From the NCBI GenBank assembly GCA_028583605.1, contig CM053330.1, forward strand, positions 29,152,598 through 29,216,597: 64,000 bases of DNA, given 5' to 3'. Below are positions 49,684 through 60,888 of the stretch, one piece after another. This DNA comes from Dastarcus helophoroides (lineage: Eukaryota; Arthropoda; Insecta; Coleoptera; Bothrideridae). Each line of letters begins with the position of its first letter. Position 1 is the stretch's first letter. The notes below the pieces were generated by a model, which was not told the DNA's origin, did no database searches, and saw nothing but the letters and a program-made list of their open reading frames with translations. A program made the translations under genes and the position numbers.

Positions 49684-50636
49684 AAAGAGAGAGAAGAGAG
49701 AAGAAAGGTGAGAGAAGCGAGAAAAGAGAGAAAAGAGAGAGAAGCGGGAGACCCTAGAAAGGACAGAAAAGAGAGAGAAGAGAGAGGAAAGAAAAGATAG
49801 ATGAGAGAAGAGCAAAGAGAGAAGAGAGAAGAAAGAAGGGAGAAGAGAGAAAAAGGAACAGGGAAAAGAGAAAAAAGAAGAAAAAAGATAAAGAAGGAGA
49901 AGAGAGAAAACAGTAAAGAGGGGGCTAGAAGAGCGATGAGAGAGAAGAGGGAGAATAGAGAGAGAAGAGCAAAGAGAGAAGAGAGGAGAAAGAAGAGAGA
50001 AAAAGGAAGAGGCAAGGGAGAAAAAAGGAGAGGGAAGATAAAGAAGGAGAAGAGAGAAAACGGTAAAGAGAGTGATAGAATAGAGAGAAAGAAGAGGGAG
50101 ATGAGAGAGAAAGAGAAGAAGAGGGAAGAGGAAGAGAGAAGAGAGAAGGAGAAAAAAGGAGAAGAGAGAAGGGAAAGGAAGAGGAAAGAGGAAGAAGAGA
50201 AGAGGGAAGAGAGAAGAGAGAAAAGAAGAGAAAGAGGGAAGAGAGAAGACGAGAATAGAGAGGAAAGAGAGAAGAGAGAAGAGAAGAGAGAAGATAGAGA
50301 AGAGAGAGAAGAGGAGAGAAAGAGAGAAAGAAGAGGGAAGGGAGAGAAAGAGGAGAAGAAAGAGAAGAGAGAAAAGAGGAGAAGAGGGAAGAGAGAAAGA
50401 GAAGAAGAGAGAAGAGAGAAGAGAGAAGAGGGAAGAGAGAGGAGAAAGAGAGAGAAGAGGGAAGAAGAGGAAGAGAGAAGAGGAGAGAAGAGAGAAGAAG
50501 AGAGAGAGAGAAGAAAAGACGAGTGAGAAAAGATAGAATAGAGAAGAGAGAAGAGAGAGAAGAAAGAGAAAGAGAGAGAGAGAGAAGAGAGAGAGAGAAA
50601 GAGGAGAGAAGAGAGGAGAGAGAAGAGGGAGGAGAG

Positions 50637-50669
<33 letters not shown>

Positions 50670-50838
50670 AAAGAGAGAAGAAAGAAAAGCGGATGAGAAA
50701 AGATAGAAGAGAGAGAAGAGTAAAGATGAGAAGAGAGAAAAAGGAAAGGAAGAGAGAAAAAAGAAAGAAAAGAGAAGTTAAAGAAGAAGAAGAGAGGAAA
50801 ACAGATAAAGCGAGGATAGAAGAGAGATAAAGGAATGA
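49684..50838 (+). repeat. 1.15-kb polypurine (GA/GAA) tract
   Basis: The + strand is almost entirely A and G, built from GAGA, GAAGA and GAGAAGAG units with occasional C or T. Higher-order repetition is visible: AGAGAAGAGAGAAGAAAG-type blocks, and a segment with AAGATAAAGAAGGAGAAGAG at about 49887 and again at 50035. Long open frames on both strands (for example 420 codons on the minus strand, 241 codons on the plus strand) are products of the two-letter composition. Confidence 0.95.
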
Positions 50839-52510
50839 AATCTTGAGGAAAATGGAAAAATTGGAAATTTGAATTTTGGAATTTTGGGAAAATGGTTGAA
50901 CTTTCGGAAAAATCCAAATTTTATTCAAAGAAAGCAAGTTTAACCTTCAAATTTTGAGAAAAAGTGTCGACATTCCTAAAATCGAAATTACGAAAACAAA
51001 AGTAAAAATTTCGAATGAAAAAAGTCGAAATTTTGTATCTTTAATGAAACCTTTACGAATAAAGTAGAAATGGAAAATGTAAACTAAAATTATGAGATGA
51101 ATCGATTTTTCAAAAATAAAAATGAGAGATAGGAAAGAATATAAAAAAGAGTTTAAATTTTCTGAAAATAAAAACATGAAATATCTAGGTTAAAAATATG
51201 AATTTGGAATTATGGGAAAAAAGTTAATCTTTCGGAAAAATCAGAATAAAAAAAAGACTTCGATTTTAACCTACCTAATTTTAAGGAGAAAAGTCGACAT
51301 TTCTAAACTCTAAAAAGCGAAAACAAAAGCCACAATATCTAGATTAGAAAAGTCGAAATTTTGAATATGTAATCAAACTTTTAGGAACAAAATGAAAACT
51401 GAAAATGAAAGATTGGAATTATAAGAAGAGTTGAAGTTAAAAAAAACTTTGAATATACATGTGTACTGTGTATAAATTAGAATAATAAAAGAAACTGAGT
51501 TAAAAAATTTTGGGTCTAAATTATGAAAACAAAAGTTAAAACATCTAGAAAAGGTCGAAATTTTGAATCTGTAATAATTTTTAGAAATCATAAGAAAACT
51601 TGGAGTTATGAGAGAAGTTGAGTTAAAAATATCTGGTATATGTATAAAAAAACCTTTCTATTTTAATGCAACATTTCGAAACGATAAAAAAACCTGCAGT
51701 AAATACCCATATAAAATAACAATGATTTAACAAATAAAAGGTTGAAATATCGTCTGAAAATTTGGAAAAAGTAAAAATTTCTAAAATAAATTCTAAATTT
51801 CAAGTTTGAATAGAAAATTTAAGAAAAAAGTAACAACGGAAAGTACATTTTGAAAAAAATCCAAGGTTCCAAAAAACTTATAATTTATATAAAAATCATC
51901 CTTGAAATTTTGAACAAGAAATCGATATTTCGAAGTTAAAAGTCGAAATTCCGAAAATCAAACTCCAGTAAACTTTAAATGTTGAATAGATAAATAGAAA
52001 TTTTGAAAAAAAACTAGAAAGTTTTCTCGATATTTAGAAAACAAGTCAAACCTAGAAAATGCAGAAATTAAAAAAAAAGTCGAGGGCAATCAAAATTTAA
52101 CAAAAAAATAGAAATTGTAAGTAAATAAGAGATTGGAATTATAGGAAAAAAAGTAGAATTTGCACAAAGACATACAATTTAATGTAAAAAAAATGGAATT
52201 CCAACTATTTAATTTTGAGATACAAAAAATCTCAAAATTTCGAAAAAAAAATCAAGTTTACGAAATGTAAAAATGTTGAAATTGAAAAATTAGTTTTTTG
52301 GAACAAATTCAAAGTTTTGAAGATTTGAGATTGAAATTTTAGGCAAAACGTAAAAACTAACAAGGTAAATTTCGAATTATGGTAATGCAGTTGAACTTTT
52401 GGGAAAACTCGGATTTTACTAAAAAAAAACCATTTTTGCCTCCAAAAAATTCAACACTTCAACAAGTCAAAATTTCTAAAGAAAGTCGAAATTTTGAATC
52501 TTTAGTCAGA
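50839..52510 (-). repeat. Family A minisatellite, reverse orientation, strongly decayed
   Basis: A-rich DNA with AAAGTCGAAATTTTGAAT and similar words forms the block. A segment from about 50935 is echoed at about 51285 and 51530 (GTCGACATTYCTAAA ... GAAAACAAAAG ... GTCGAAATTTTGAAT), suggesting a diverged unit of about 250-350 bp. Confidence 0.55.
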
Positions 52511-52665
52511 CCTTTAGGGTTTATAACTATTAAACGTTATTAACGATTAAAATTCCACGAAGTAAGGGTTGGAAATGTCAATTAGTTAACGATTAAAAAG
52601 CAACAGATAATAAAAATTCCACAATGTTTGAATAAATATTTACTAAACTTTAGAGATTAAGTAAG
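52511..52665. mobile_element. Rearranged copy of the fold-back repeat seen at 11.7 kb
   Basis: The segment contains ACTATTAAACGTTATTAACG, AATTCCACGAAGTAAGGGTT, TTAACGATTAAAAAGCAACA and ATTCCACAATGTTTGAATAA. All are present at 11706-11892 but in a different order or orientation. It is therefore a second member of a dispersed family. Confidence 0.6.
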
Positions 52666-54600
52666 AATTGAAAATGCTAACTGGAATTGTGAGATGAATC
52701 GAAATTTAAAAACTTTAAAAAAAGTTCAAATACAAAACGAAAGATCGAGAGATAGATTTCGAAATTTCAAAAAAACTTCGAAGTTGATAAAAACAACTAA
52801 TTTCGAAATTTCGAGCAGAAGAGTCGACATTGTCGACACAATTGAAACTGAAGTAAAAATTTTGTAACATACAAAACTGACTGGAAAATGTCGAAATTGT
52901 TAATTCATAACCCGAACTGTCTACTCGGGTCGGGAGATTTTGTCATATCTTTTAATCTGTACTCAGTTATCGATCGCGCACCACAGAAATACTTCACAGC
53001 ACCCTCGACAAACGAAAATAGTTTTATTATTTAAAAAAATATATATATCGATAGTATAATTTTGTCATATCACTTAATTTTTTTAACACATTTCTACTTT
53101 GTTTACTTCGATGACAACCTCATTGTATAACATGATCAATTGTAGATATAATTAGTTCGAAATATTTTTATTAACCCATAAATTAAAAATAAACTTAAAT
53201 CGCTCATAAATGTATGTTGTAACTAGATATTTTTAAGTAGAAGTTTTCTGAAGGTTAAAAAATAAAGTAATTTCAATATTATCCAGCAAAGTGGGTAATA
53301 CATCACTTTTTATTTTGGTTTTGAACCTGATTGTCAAACATAATTCGGTAATAGTTTAACGTCTGTGATCTAAATCGAGCAGATCACTTCAAACAACTGA
53401 AACTGAATCTTTTTCAGTAAGAAAAAAAAATCAAAATAGTCGACCTTCTAAAGTATTCAAATTACGTTCGAATACAAATTTAAACTTAACCTATAAAAAC
53501 ATTTACATTCGTAAAAGACCAAATTACTAAACTTACCCCAGCTAATTTAGCATTGAAAAACCATCACTGCACTATATCTTAATTCAGAACACAAATTTCA
53601 ATAAAGTAATCATAATAATAAAAATAGTAAAAATTTGAAGGACTGCGTTTAGATTCTAAGATCAAATAAATATTAAAAATAGCTTCAGAACCGGGGTGCT
53701 TTGGAATTAAACACGTACATTTGCCGTCGATAATTTTCGGTAATAGGCTGTTTATTGCGGAATTACCTGTCGGAGGTAACCCCAGATACCGAAAACTTGG
53801 GATATTTTATTGGTTGTTTGGTTTTTAGCCCTAGAATTTCAGTTTCGATTACCTGCGAATTTGTCAAAATAGACATGCAGGATTCTATTGCTATTTGCTA
53901 TTCTAATTAGAAGTTTATTACGCTATTGTCATCTAACGGCCGGAGGCGAAACCACAAGTTTTGGCTAACAAGTGAAGATGTCGCTCTTAAACTAACCCAT
54001 AGAAGAAATTTAATGGATGAATTAAAAAAGAATCCTCACCACAAATAAATTGAGGTGAAAGGTAAAAACTAACATTTTTTCTGCGAAATCCACCTTTTAT
54101 GTAAAATAATCATTGATTAAACTAGCATAAATCATAATAAAAGAAATTACTCAAAAAAAATCTGGCAACAGTGTCCAGTCTCCTTGGAAACTAACGTTTA
54201 CAGTATTCTATGCTCGTTTTTATGAATAATAAAGAAATAAATTATTACCATCTACGTTGCTTATTTAACCAATATAACGAATATTAGTGTTATAAATATT
54301 GACAAAAAATTCTATCAGTGTTAGTGTATGACATGGAAAAGAAATAACCTCCAAATGAAAATACCAAAAATGTCTGGCCCATAGAGGAATGTCTTGCAAA
54401 GACGAAGAAATTTTCAGATAATTTGAGTGTCATCAGCGGCACCCAGTATTTAGAGGAAAAACTAAGCAACCACTATCCATTGACGGTTGACATATTATTT
54501 TATGAAAGTTTCTATGACCGAGGCAATAAGAAAAAAAAAAGTGAAAATTTATGAATTTACGTTTTATGATTTATAACTATAACGTAGTGAAACAAAAGTT
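52666..54600. other. Region upstream of the HMG20A-like gene
   Basis: A last patch of family A-like words ends near 52900. From there to the gene the DNA is ordinary and AT-rich, with a few GC-richer pieces (52915-53010, 53690-53800, 53935-53980). No upstream coding exon was recognised. The promoter and any 5' untranslated exon of the HMG20A-like gene should lie here, but I cannot point to a definite core promoter. Confidence 0.4.
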
Positions 54601-54622
54601 GTCAATAACTCCGGCGTGAAGC

Positions 54623-56352
54623 ATGGAAAACGAAAAGGAGTCACCCCCGAATGCAGCTAACGCTGCTAATAACCACCAAAACAAGACATCCCCTGAAGAA
54701 AAACTACCGGACAGTTCTGAAAACTCTGTACTTCCAAAAGGTAAGCCGGCGAAAGGGAAGAAGAGAAAAAAGCCTAAAGACGTGACGGCGCCAAGGCATC
54801 CTCTTACGGGATACGTACGTTATTTAAACGACAGAAGGGACACTGTAAGAAATGAGAACCCCAGTTTGGCATTCGCTGAAATCACCAAATTGTTGGCCAG
54901 CGAGTGGACGAATTTGCCCTCTGATAAAAAACAGCAGTATTTGGACGCAGCCGAGCAGGATCGGGAGCGGTATACTAAGGAATACAACGCTTATAAGCAG
55001 ACGGATGCTTATAAATTGTTCACTCAGCAGCAGAATGAGAAAAAGCATAAGGATAGCTCTAAAGAAGAAGTTAAGGCGTCAGTGAGTACAAATCTAGCTA
55101 TAGAATGTTGAGTATTTTTTCTAAAACCTTTCATCTCGTTTTTGAAAATTCTCACTTTAATCCTATTCTTTTCAAATTTAAATTTGAAACATTGATCGTT
55201 TTCTCAAAGTTTAGTTTTCAAGTTCAACTTTTTTATATTGGACACCAAGACCATTGGTCGTGATTTGCTCTATTATTGAAAAATGCCAAAAAGACGATTT
55301 CTTGACATGAAAGTGATTATTTTTAAATTTTTTCTTGATTGTAATGTTTTCTCTAAATTTCTAGCTTCTTCGTAAATAATTTCAGTTTAAACTTAAAAAT
55401 TTTACTTCTTTCAAATTACTCAAATTTAAAATCAGAAATTAGAGTTAGATCGCCAATTCGTTTTGGTACATTTCAAGTTTTCTTAAAATTTATTTTTTTT
55501 TTTTGATTTCTAGTTTAAATGAAATTAAACTAAATTTTTTTTTAATTTATAGTTTAAATAAAAAATTTGAAGTTTTAACTGAGATGAAACTTTGGTCGAT
55601 CTCTAATTAAAACATCTTAACTTAATCAGGCTAATTTTTACATTATCAGGCCCCAAATCAACCGGTTGTTCCAAAGGAGAATCAAGATCTAGACTTTGGT
55701 AACTTTGACATTCCCATTTTCACTGAGGAATTTCTGGACCATAACAAGGCCAGAGATGCGGAATTGAGACAACTGAGGAAGGCGAATACAGATTACGAGC
55801 AACAGAATGCAATCTTGCAAAAACACATTGAAAATACGAAGAATGCAATTAACAAACTCGAAGCGGAAATCGTACTTCAGGAAAAGAGTAATGTGGCTTT
55901 GCAGAAACACCTAGAGCATTTACGGACTACCTTGAGTCATGGATTTTCAAATGTGAAACTTCCAGGTACAGTAGAACCTTGTTATAACAACACAGAGGAC
56001 CATCAAAAGTACTCGTTAGAAGCGATTTTTACTTGTTTGTATTAAAACGACACCATTTAAATATGAATGAGTATGCATTATAGTGCATTGAAATGAATTT
56101 TGTCAAGTGTACTGGACAAGACAAAAAAATTATAGAAATTTGTTTATCATTGGAAAATTATTTAAAATGACTTAAGACACAGAGCATTTAATTTTCTTTC
56201 ATCTTCTAGGTGTAAAGGAACGGCCCACACTGCAAAACATAGACTCTTATATGACAAATTTGCATTCCATTTTGCTCGAGAACAGCAGTCACGATGCCAA
56301 CTTGCTACAAACTGTCCGGGATATCATAGGGAGGCTGGAATTTCATGGATGA
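54623..56352 (+). CDS. HMG20A: HMG20A/HMG20B-like HMG-box protein, 3 coding exons, 305 aa
   Basis: Exons 54623-55081, 55650-55965 and 56210-56352 join in frame to 305 codons. Human HMG20A and HMG20B are roughly 350 and 320 residues. The ATG has A at -3, G at +4 and an in-frame TGA two codons upstream. The introns are GTGAGT...CAG and GTACAG...TAG. Residues 44-52 (KGKKRKKPK) form a basic nuclear-localisation-like patch. Residues about 56-124 are a single HMG box, starting PRHPLTGYVRYLNDRR, with LASEWTNLP and YLDAAEQDRERY. About 173-182 is DIPIFTEEFL, a family signature. About 185-250 is a coiled coil. The C-terminus has NIDSYMTNLHSILLEN, also shared by the family. In vertebrates these proteins act in the nucleus with the LSD1-CoREST complex and influence neuronal gene silencing and H3K4 methylation. 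That role here is inferred from homology. A single insect family member could serve both functions. Confidence 0.93.
55082..55649 (+). other. Intron 1 of the HMG20A-like gene
   Basis: The intron is 568 bp, phase 0, with donor GTGAGT and acceptor TTATCAG. It contains family A-like words (TTGAAAATTCTCACTTT), so the repeat has seeded even this intron. Reading through the donor would stop after about nine codons, which supports splicing here. Confidence 0.85.
55966..56209 (+). other. Intron 2 of the HMG20A-like gene
   Basis: The intron is 244 bp, phase 1 (splits a glycine codon), with donor GTACAG and a pyrimidine-rich acceptor TTTCATCTTCTAG. The joined frame continues into the conserved C-terminal family motif, which fixes both boundaries. 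Confidence 0.85.
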
Positions 56353-56570
56353 CAAGAAAGTAGAACTTCAAAAAGAAGACGAAAAATAAAAAAGTTTTGA
56401 CAAAGTCAGCCAATTTAACTTATTTATATAATTTTTGTAAATTTCCAAAATGGATCGCTTATTTTGGAATTTTTATTGTGCATGGGGTTCAACTTTTATG
56501 TTTGGACATGATTCGAAGCATTTTACAAAGACTAGATTAGCTTAGAGTATTGGAACATATTTGTGTACTA

Positions 56571-56576
56571 AATAAA
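56571..56576 (+). terminator. Poly(A) signal of the HMG20A-like gene
   Basis: A canonical AATAAA stands about 220 bp after the stop codon in an AT-rich 3' region. No closer canonical hexamer was noticed after the stop. Confidence 0.65.
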
Positions 56577-56579
56577 TTT

Positions 56580-58090
56580 GTTAAATAACTACATATTTGA
56601 CTAAAGTCTGTCATATGTTAAAATGTCTAGTATTTTCATTACCCTCGTTCAAAATCTCTGCAACACTTCTTGTTAACTATTTAAAGTTTAAGTTTGTGAA
56701 AGGCTCTCTTGGCAAAAATTTCAGCCCTGGAGTGAAATCTGACATCTGGGTCATTAGATTCTAACAAATCAACATTTTTCTATTTCCAAATTATACAGTG
56801 TTTTATTGGACCCCTGATCGAGGGGCACTATACAATTCTACTTTTGGTAACAAAAAAAAGTTGTAGTTCACAAATTTACTTTTGATGGCCGAAAATAAAG
56901 AACCTTCACTTCTTAATTTCTACTTTTTGCAACAAAAAAAATCTTTTGACTTGATTTAAATTCACAAAACTCTCAGGAAACTTGACCCCTTCTCTTGGAG
57001 GGCCTGTTTTTCTAAGATTTACTTTATTATTGAATTTCCAAATTAAAAAAATAAACTTATTACAATTCTGGAAAAGAATTATAAATTTATGTTAAGTATT
57101 TGAATATTTTCACTGTAATTTTGTAATATTGAGTTTGTTCTCGAAATTTAGACTTTGTAGAAAAGGTCAAAATTTTTAGAAGGCTTTTATTGGTAAATTT
57201 AGCCCTTTTTCGAAATTTTGACTGCTCACAAAATTCCTAACTAAAAGGATAATTTTTATATACAACATTTGGATTATTTTCCCCAAGTGTCGACTGGAAA
57301 TTAAAGAAAGTAATAATATCAAGTTTATACTGGGAATTTCGTAATAACAGTCAAAATTAGCAAAAAAATCCGAATTTTATGTAAAAGGACTCAAAATCTC
57401 CATTATGAACGCAACATTATATTTGGGTGTTAATCTTTCTTCGAAAATTTTGACTTGTTTTTTGTGTGAATATTTTTTTCGGAATATTTCTTGCTGTTTG
57501 TAAATATTTTTTTCAGAATATTGATTTTTTGTTAATATTTTTTTTAAATTATTAATTTTTTGTAAATTCTAAAATTGGACTGTTTATAGAAACGGTCTCT
57601 TTTCGGAATCTATACTAATTTCGACTATATTTCGAAACCTGAAGTTTAAATTCGAATTAAAATAAAATTTAAACCTCAAGTTTAAATCTGAAGAAAATTA
57701 GTTTTTTCACATATTTATTCTAAATAAGTACCTACTTGGAGAATTAAAATTAGAAACGTGGGCCCCAAGAATACGATTTTTTGCTGCCTGTTACTTCAGG
57801 TAGGTAAGTACTAAAAGAATTCAAAAAAAAGGGCAACAAATTATTTTATCTTTTAGTGTAATTGTCACTTGTTTCATCATTGATGGACACTAAGTAGGTG
57901 GGTGTTTAAAAATTAAGGGAAAAGGGCCCTGAGTCGTTCCTTCTTTTGTCTTTGTTGAGGGCCACTTCTTTCTTTAACTTCTTGAATATTCACTTACAGA
58001 ATTTAATAGAGTTAGAAGATAAATTAAGGTCTTAAAACAGAAAATATTAACATGTATTATAAGGGAAACCGTCCCAAGCTTAAAAGGGGC
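56580..58090. other. AT-rich intergenic DNA downstream of the HMG20A-like gene
   Basis: The stretch mixes ordinary sequence with scattered family A-like words. Near 57726-57815 imperfect inverted words AAGTACCTACTTGG and AGGTAGGTAAGTACT occur. No gene was recognised. Confidence 0.4.
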
Positions 58091-59100
58091 ACAGTCAACT
58101 GTAATGTTAGTGATTCGTAAAATACAAAAATGTTGAAAGTTTCTTTTTCTCGAAATTTATGTTCATTTTCTCAAACTCTAGGTTTTAAACTTATTTAAAT
58201 TCTGACCTTTTTGAAACTTTTCATCTTAAACTCGAAAAATCTCTTTTTTAAAATGTCAATTTTAGACTTGAAATTTAGTTTGGTTTCAAATTCATTTTAC
58301 ATTTTCCTAAAAATTAGCAAATCAGAAGGCCGAAATTTTTAAAATAATGAAAATTGTGAAAAATCTAATCCTTTAATGAAATTGAAATTTTCCAAAAAAG
58401 TAACATTTTTCCAATCAACTTAAATTTACGTAAAAGTCGAAATTAAAAAAAAAGGTGGATATTTATGAAAAAAAGTCGAGATTTTCAAGGAAATTTAAAA
58501 CCTCGAGAAAAAGTTTGATACAAAAGGTTAAAATGTTCAAATAAAGTGGAAATTCTGAAACTAATGAGCATTTCAAAGAATCGAAAGGTTTAAAAAATCC
58601 AATTTTTCAAAAAAATCGAAATTTTCAAAAAGTCGAATAGTTTAGGGAAAAAAGCCTATTTTACATAATATTCCAAAATTGACAAACAATTTGAGCAAAG
58701 GACGAAATTTGTTAAAAAAATTCAAATTCTTCGTAAAAGGAATTTAAATTTCGAGAGGAGAAAACAAAGGACGAAATATTAAAAAAAAATCTAAATTAAA
58801 AATAAAGGCCAAAATAAAAAAAAAGAAAATTATCTTATTAGTAAAAACGATACAATTTTGAAAACATCGAAATTTGGTGTCAAAATTTTCAAAAATTTCC
58901 AGTTTAGGGTCAAAATTTTTAATAAACGAAAAATTAAAATAAAATTTTTCAAAAAAGTTCAAATTAACACAAAATTCAAAATTAAAAAAAAAAAGTCGAA
59001 ATCAAAGAAAAAGATAGAAATTTTCAAAAAGAAAACGTAAAATTTTGACGATAAAAGACCGAAATTTTAGAAGAAATGGAAATTATGATAAGATAGTACG
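58091..59100 (-). repeat. Family A-like low-complexity DNA, mostly reverse orientation
   Basis: After about 58370 the strand becomes A-rich, with GAAATTTTCAAAAAGTCGAA-type words. The first 280 bp are in the T-rich orientation. Short K/F-rich frames are repeat translations. Confidence 0.5.
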
Positions 59101-59119
59101 TATAAAAAATGAGTAGAAA

Positions 59120-59260
59120 CCTCCGATGCAATGGGCACTCGGACGAGTAACGAAACTCCATCTTGGAGAAGACGGCGTAGTACGTGTTGTCACTTTGAAA
59201 ACTTAAAGCGGAACTTTGCAACGTCCTGTTGTAAAGATCTGTCCTTTACCAGGACAATAA
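59120..59260 (+). pseudogene. C-terminal fragment of a BEL/Pao-type retrotransposon polyprotein
   Basis: About 46 codons read PPMQWALGRVTKLHLGEDG, then VVRVVTLKT, then after one internal stop (TAA 59204-59206) a QRPVVKICPLP-like ending and a final TAA at 59258-59260. The pattern W.LGR..., G.DGVVRVV..., RPVVK.CPLP is the characteristic extreme C-terminus of BEL/Pao polyproteins, after the integrase core, as I remember the family. Everything upstream of about 59115 is low-complexity repeat, so only the tail survives. The internal stop shows it is not functional. The following ~470 bp look like an LTR. Confidence 0.82.
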
Positions 59261-59733
59261 TTTTTTTTTCAATTTTCAATTTTTTAGCAATTTAATTTTA
59301 TTTTTTTTTTCTAAATCACTATGAAAAACGAACTTATTTTTGGTGGGCATTATTCAAACCTAAATTTTAGTTTTATCTATTTTCCCTTTTTTTCGTGTTT
59401 GTACGGCGAAGCACGCCTCTTATAGAAAAAAAAATGTAAAACACATTTTTACGTGATAAAATCGCACATTGCGGGAGAGAGAGTTGCACAGTATCCGAAC
59501 ACAATGACGGTCGGTTGTGAACGGCCATTTTAAACAACTATTCGGGTTTTTGGCTTAGTCTTCTCAATTTCGGGGCTTACTCCATCATGTGAAAACACGA
59601 CAGCGCTCTCTGACGACAACTCAACCACCCTGGGTAAGTCCATAAGTTATCAAAACTGTAATGTGCGGTAACGTTTCTTTTTCAAAATTTCTTCAATAAT
59701 ACAGTCCATTCAACCAAATTCTGTAGACCAACA
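59261..59733 (+). mobile_element. LTR-like segment of the BEL/Pao relic
   Basis: The segment lies between the end of the polyprotein and a primer-binding-site-like sequence and ends in ACCAACA. It is ordinary and moderately GC-containing (59400-59650). The left boundary is not certain because T-rich DNA follows the stop codon. A second LTR copy is not present in this window. Confidence 0.5.
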
Positions 59734-59735
59734 TT

Positions 59736-59752
59736 TGGTGCTTCGAGCCGGA
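59736..59752 (+). other. Primer-binding-site-like sequence (tRNA-Tyr type)
   Basis: TGGTGCTTCGAGCCGGA is complementary, with one mismatch, to the 3' end of insect tRNA-Tyr including CCA, as I recall that tRNA. A primer-binding site should follow the 5' LTR. Here it follows an LTR that itself follows a polyprotein end. Confidence 0.5.
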
Positions 59753-59964
59753 CGATAGAATTTAATATTAAAATTTTTGGATTTCAAAATTTTGAGTTTA
59801 TTTAGAAATAATGTTAACACTTTTTAAGTTGAAACAAAATGTTTAGAAAAGTAATATATAAACTGGAGTTTATATTGTCAAAAAAATACGTCTACATCTG
59901 AATTTAAAGTAACATTTCAGGAAAAAAAAATAACAATTTTAAAATTTTGCAAATATTAGGAAAC

Positions 59965-60750
59965 ACCATGAGCACATTTGCGAATTTTAGAGAATATTTC
60001 ATAGAAAAACAACTGCAATAGTGATGAACCACCAAATAAGCAACTTTTCAACACTATTTTGTTTTATCTATAGACCACCAAGAGCACATTTATGAATTTT
60101 AGAGAATGTTTCGTTAGCAATTGAAATACTGATGAAGTACCAAGCGCCCAAAAGTTGGCTCAAAATATTTGCGAATTTTAGGTTTTTTTTTGGGAGAACA
60201 AATGCACCATCAAATATCCAAATTTTTGACATAATATGATTTTCCAAGAAGAGAATGTTTCGTGGCAAAACAACTGAAATACCGATGAACTAACAAATGC
60301 CCAACATTTTGGCCCAAAATTATTTTGATTAGGATGCACCATGAGAATATTTACGAATTTTAGAGTAGATTTCATGGGAAAACAATCGCAATACTGATGA
60401 ACAATCAAAAAAAGAAACTTTTCAACCTAACACTAGGTTATCTGCGGATCTCCAAGACCACATTTCTGAATTTTAGAGAAGTTTTCGTTAACAACTGAAA
60501 TACCGATGAACCACTAAATGCCCAACGTTTAGCTCATTTTAGAGATTTCTTGGAAAAACAACTGTTAAATGAACCACCAAATACCTAACTTTTTGACATA
60601 ATATGATCTTACCTGTGATTCTTCAAGAAGAGAATGTTTCGTGTCAAAACAACCGAAATACTGATGAACTACTTAATGTCAAGCATTTTGGCTCATTTTG
60701 ATCAGGATGTACCATGAGAACAGTTGCAAATTTTAGAGTATGTTTCTCAA
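59965..60750 (+). repeat. Tandem higher-order repeat, unit 373 bp, 2.1 copies
   Basis: The word ACCATGAG followed by a GAATTTTAGAG segment starts at 59965, 60338 and 60711, so the two full units are each 373 bp. Each unit contains several diverged sub-repeats with the order GAATTTTAGAGAATGTTTCG, CAAAACAACTGAAATACTGA, TGAACCACCAAATGCCCAAC. The repeat differs from families A and B in sequence. Small open frames inside are not conserved between units. Confidence 0.85.
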
Positions 60751-60888
60751 GATTTCAACTATTTCTAGTAATTATGAGTCTATTAAACATTCGAATTTAG
60801 AGTAAATATCATCATCATGTCATAATTTAAAATTAAGACTACATTTCATGTTTAGGTCGAAATTTAAAAAAAAAATGCAGTTTAAATA

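Noticed and set aside
49675..50937. Long open frames of 420, 330 and 241 codons in the GA-rich tract
   Set aside because: They consist only of S/L/F or R/E/K and arise because a two-letter purine tract contains few stop codons. They overlap on both strands and have no domain.
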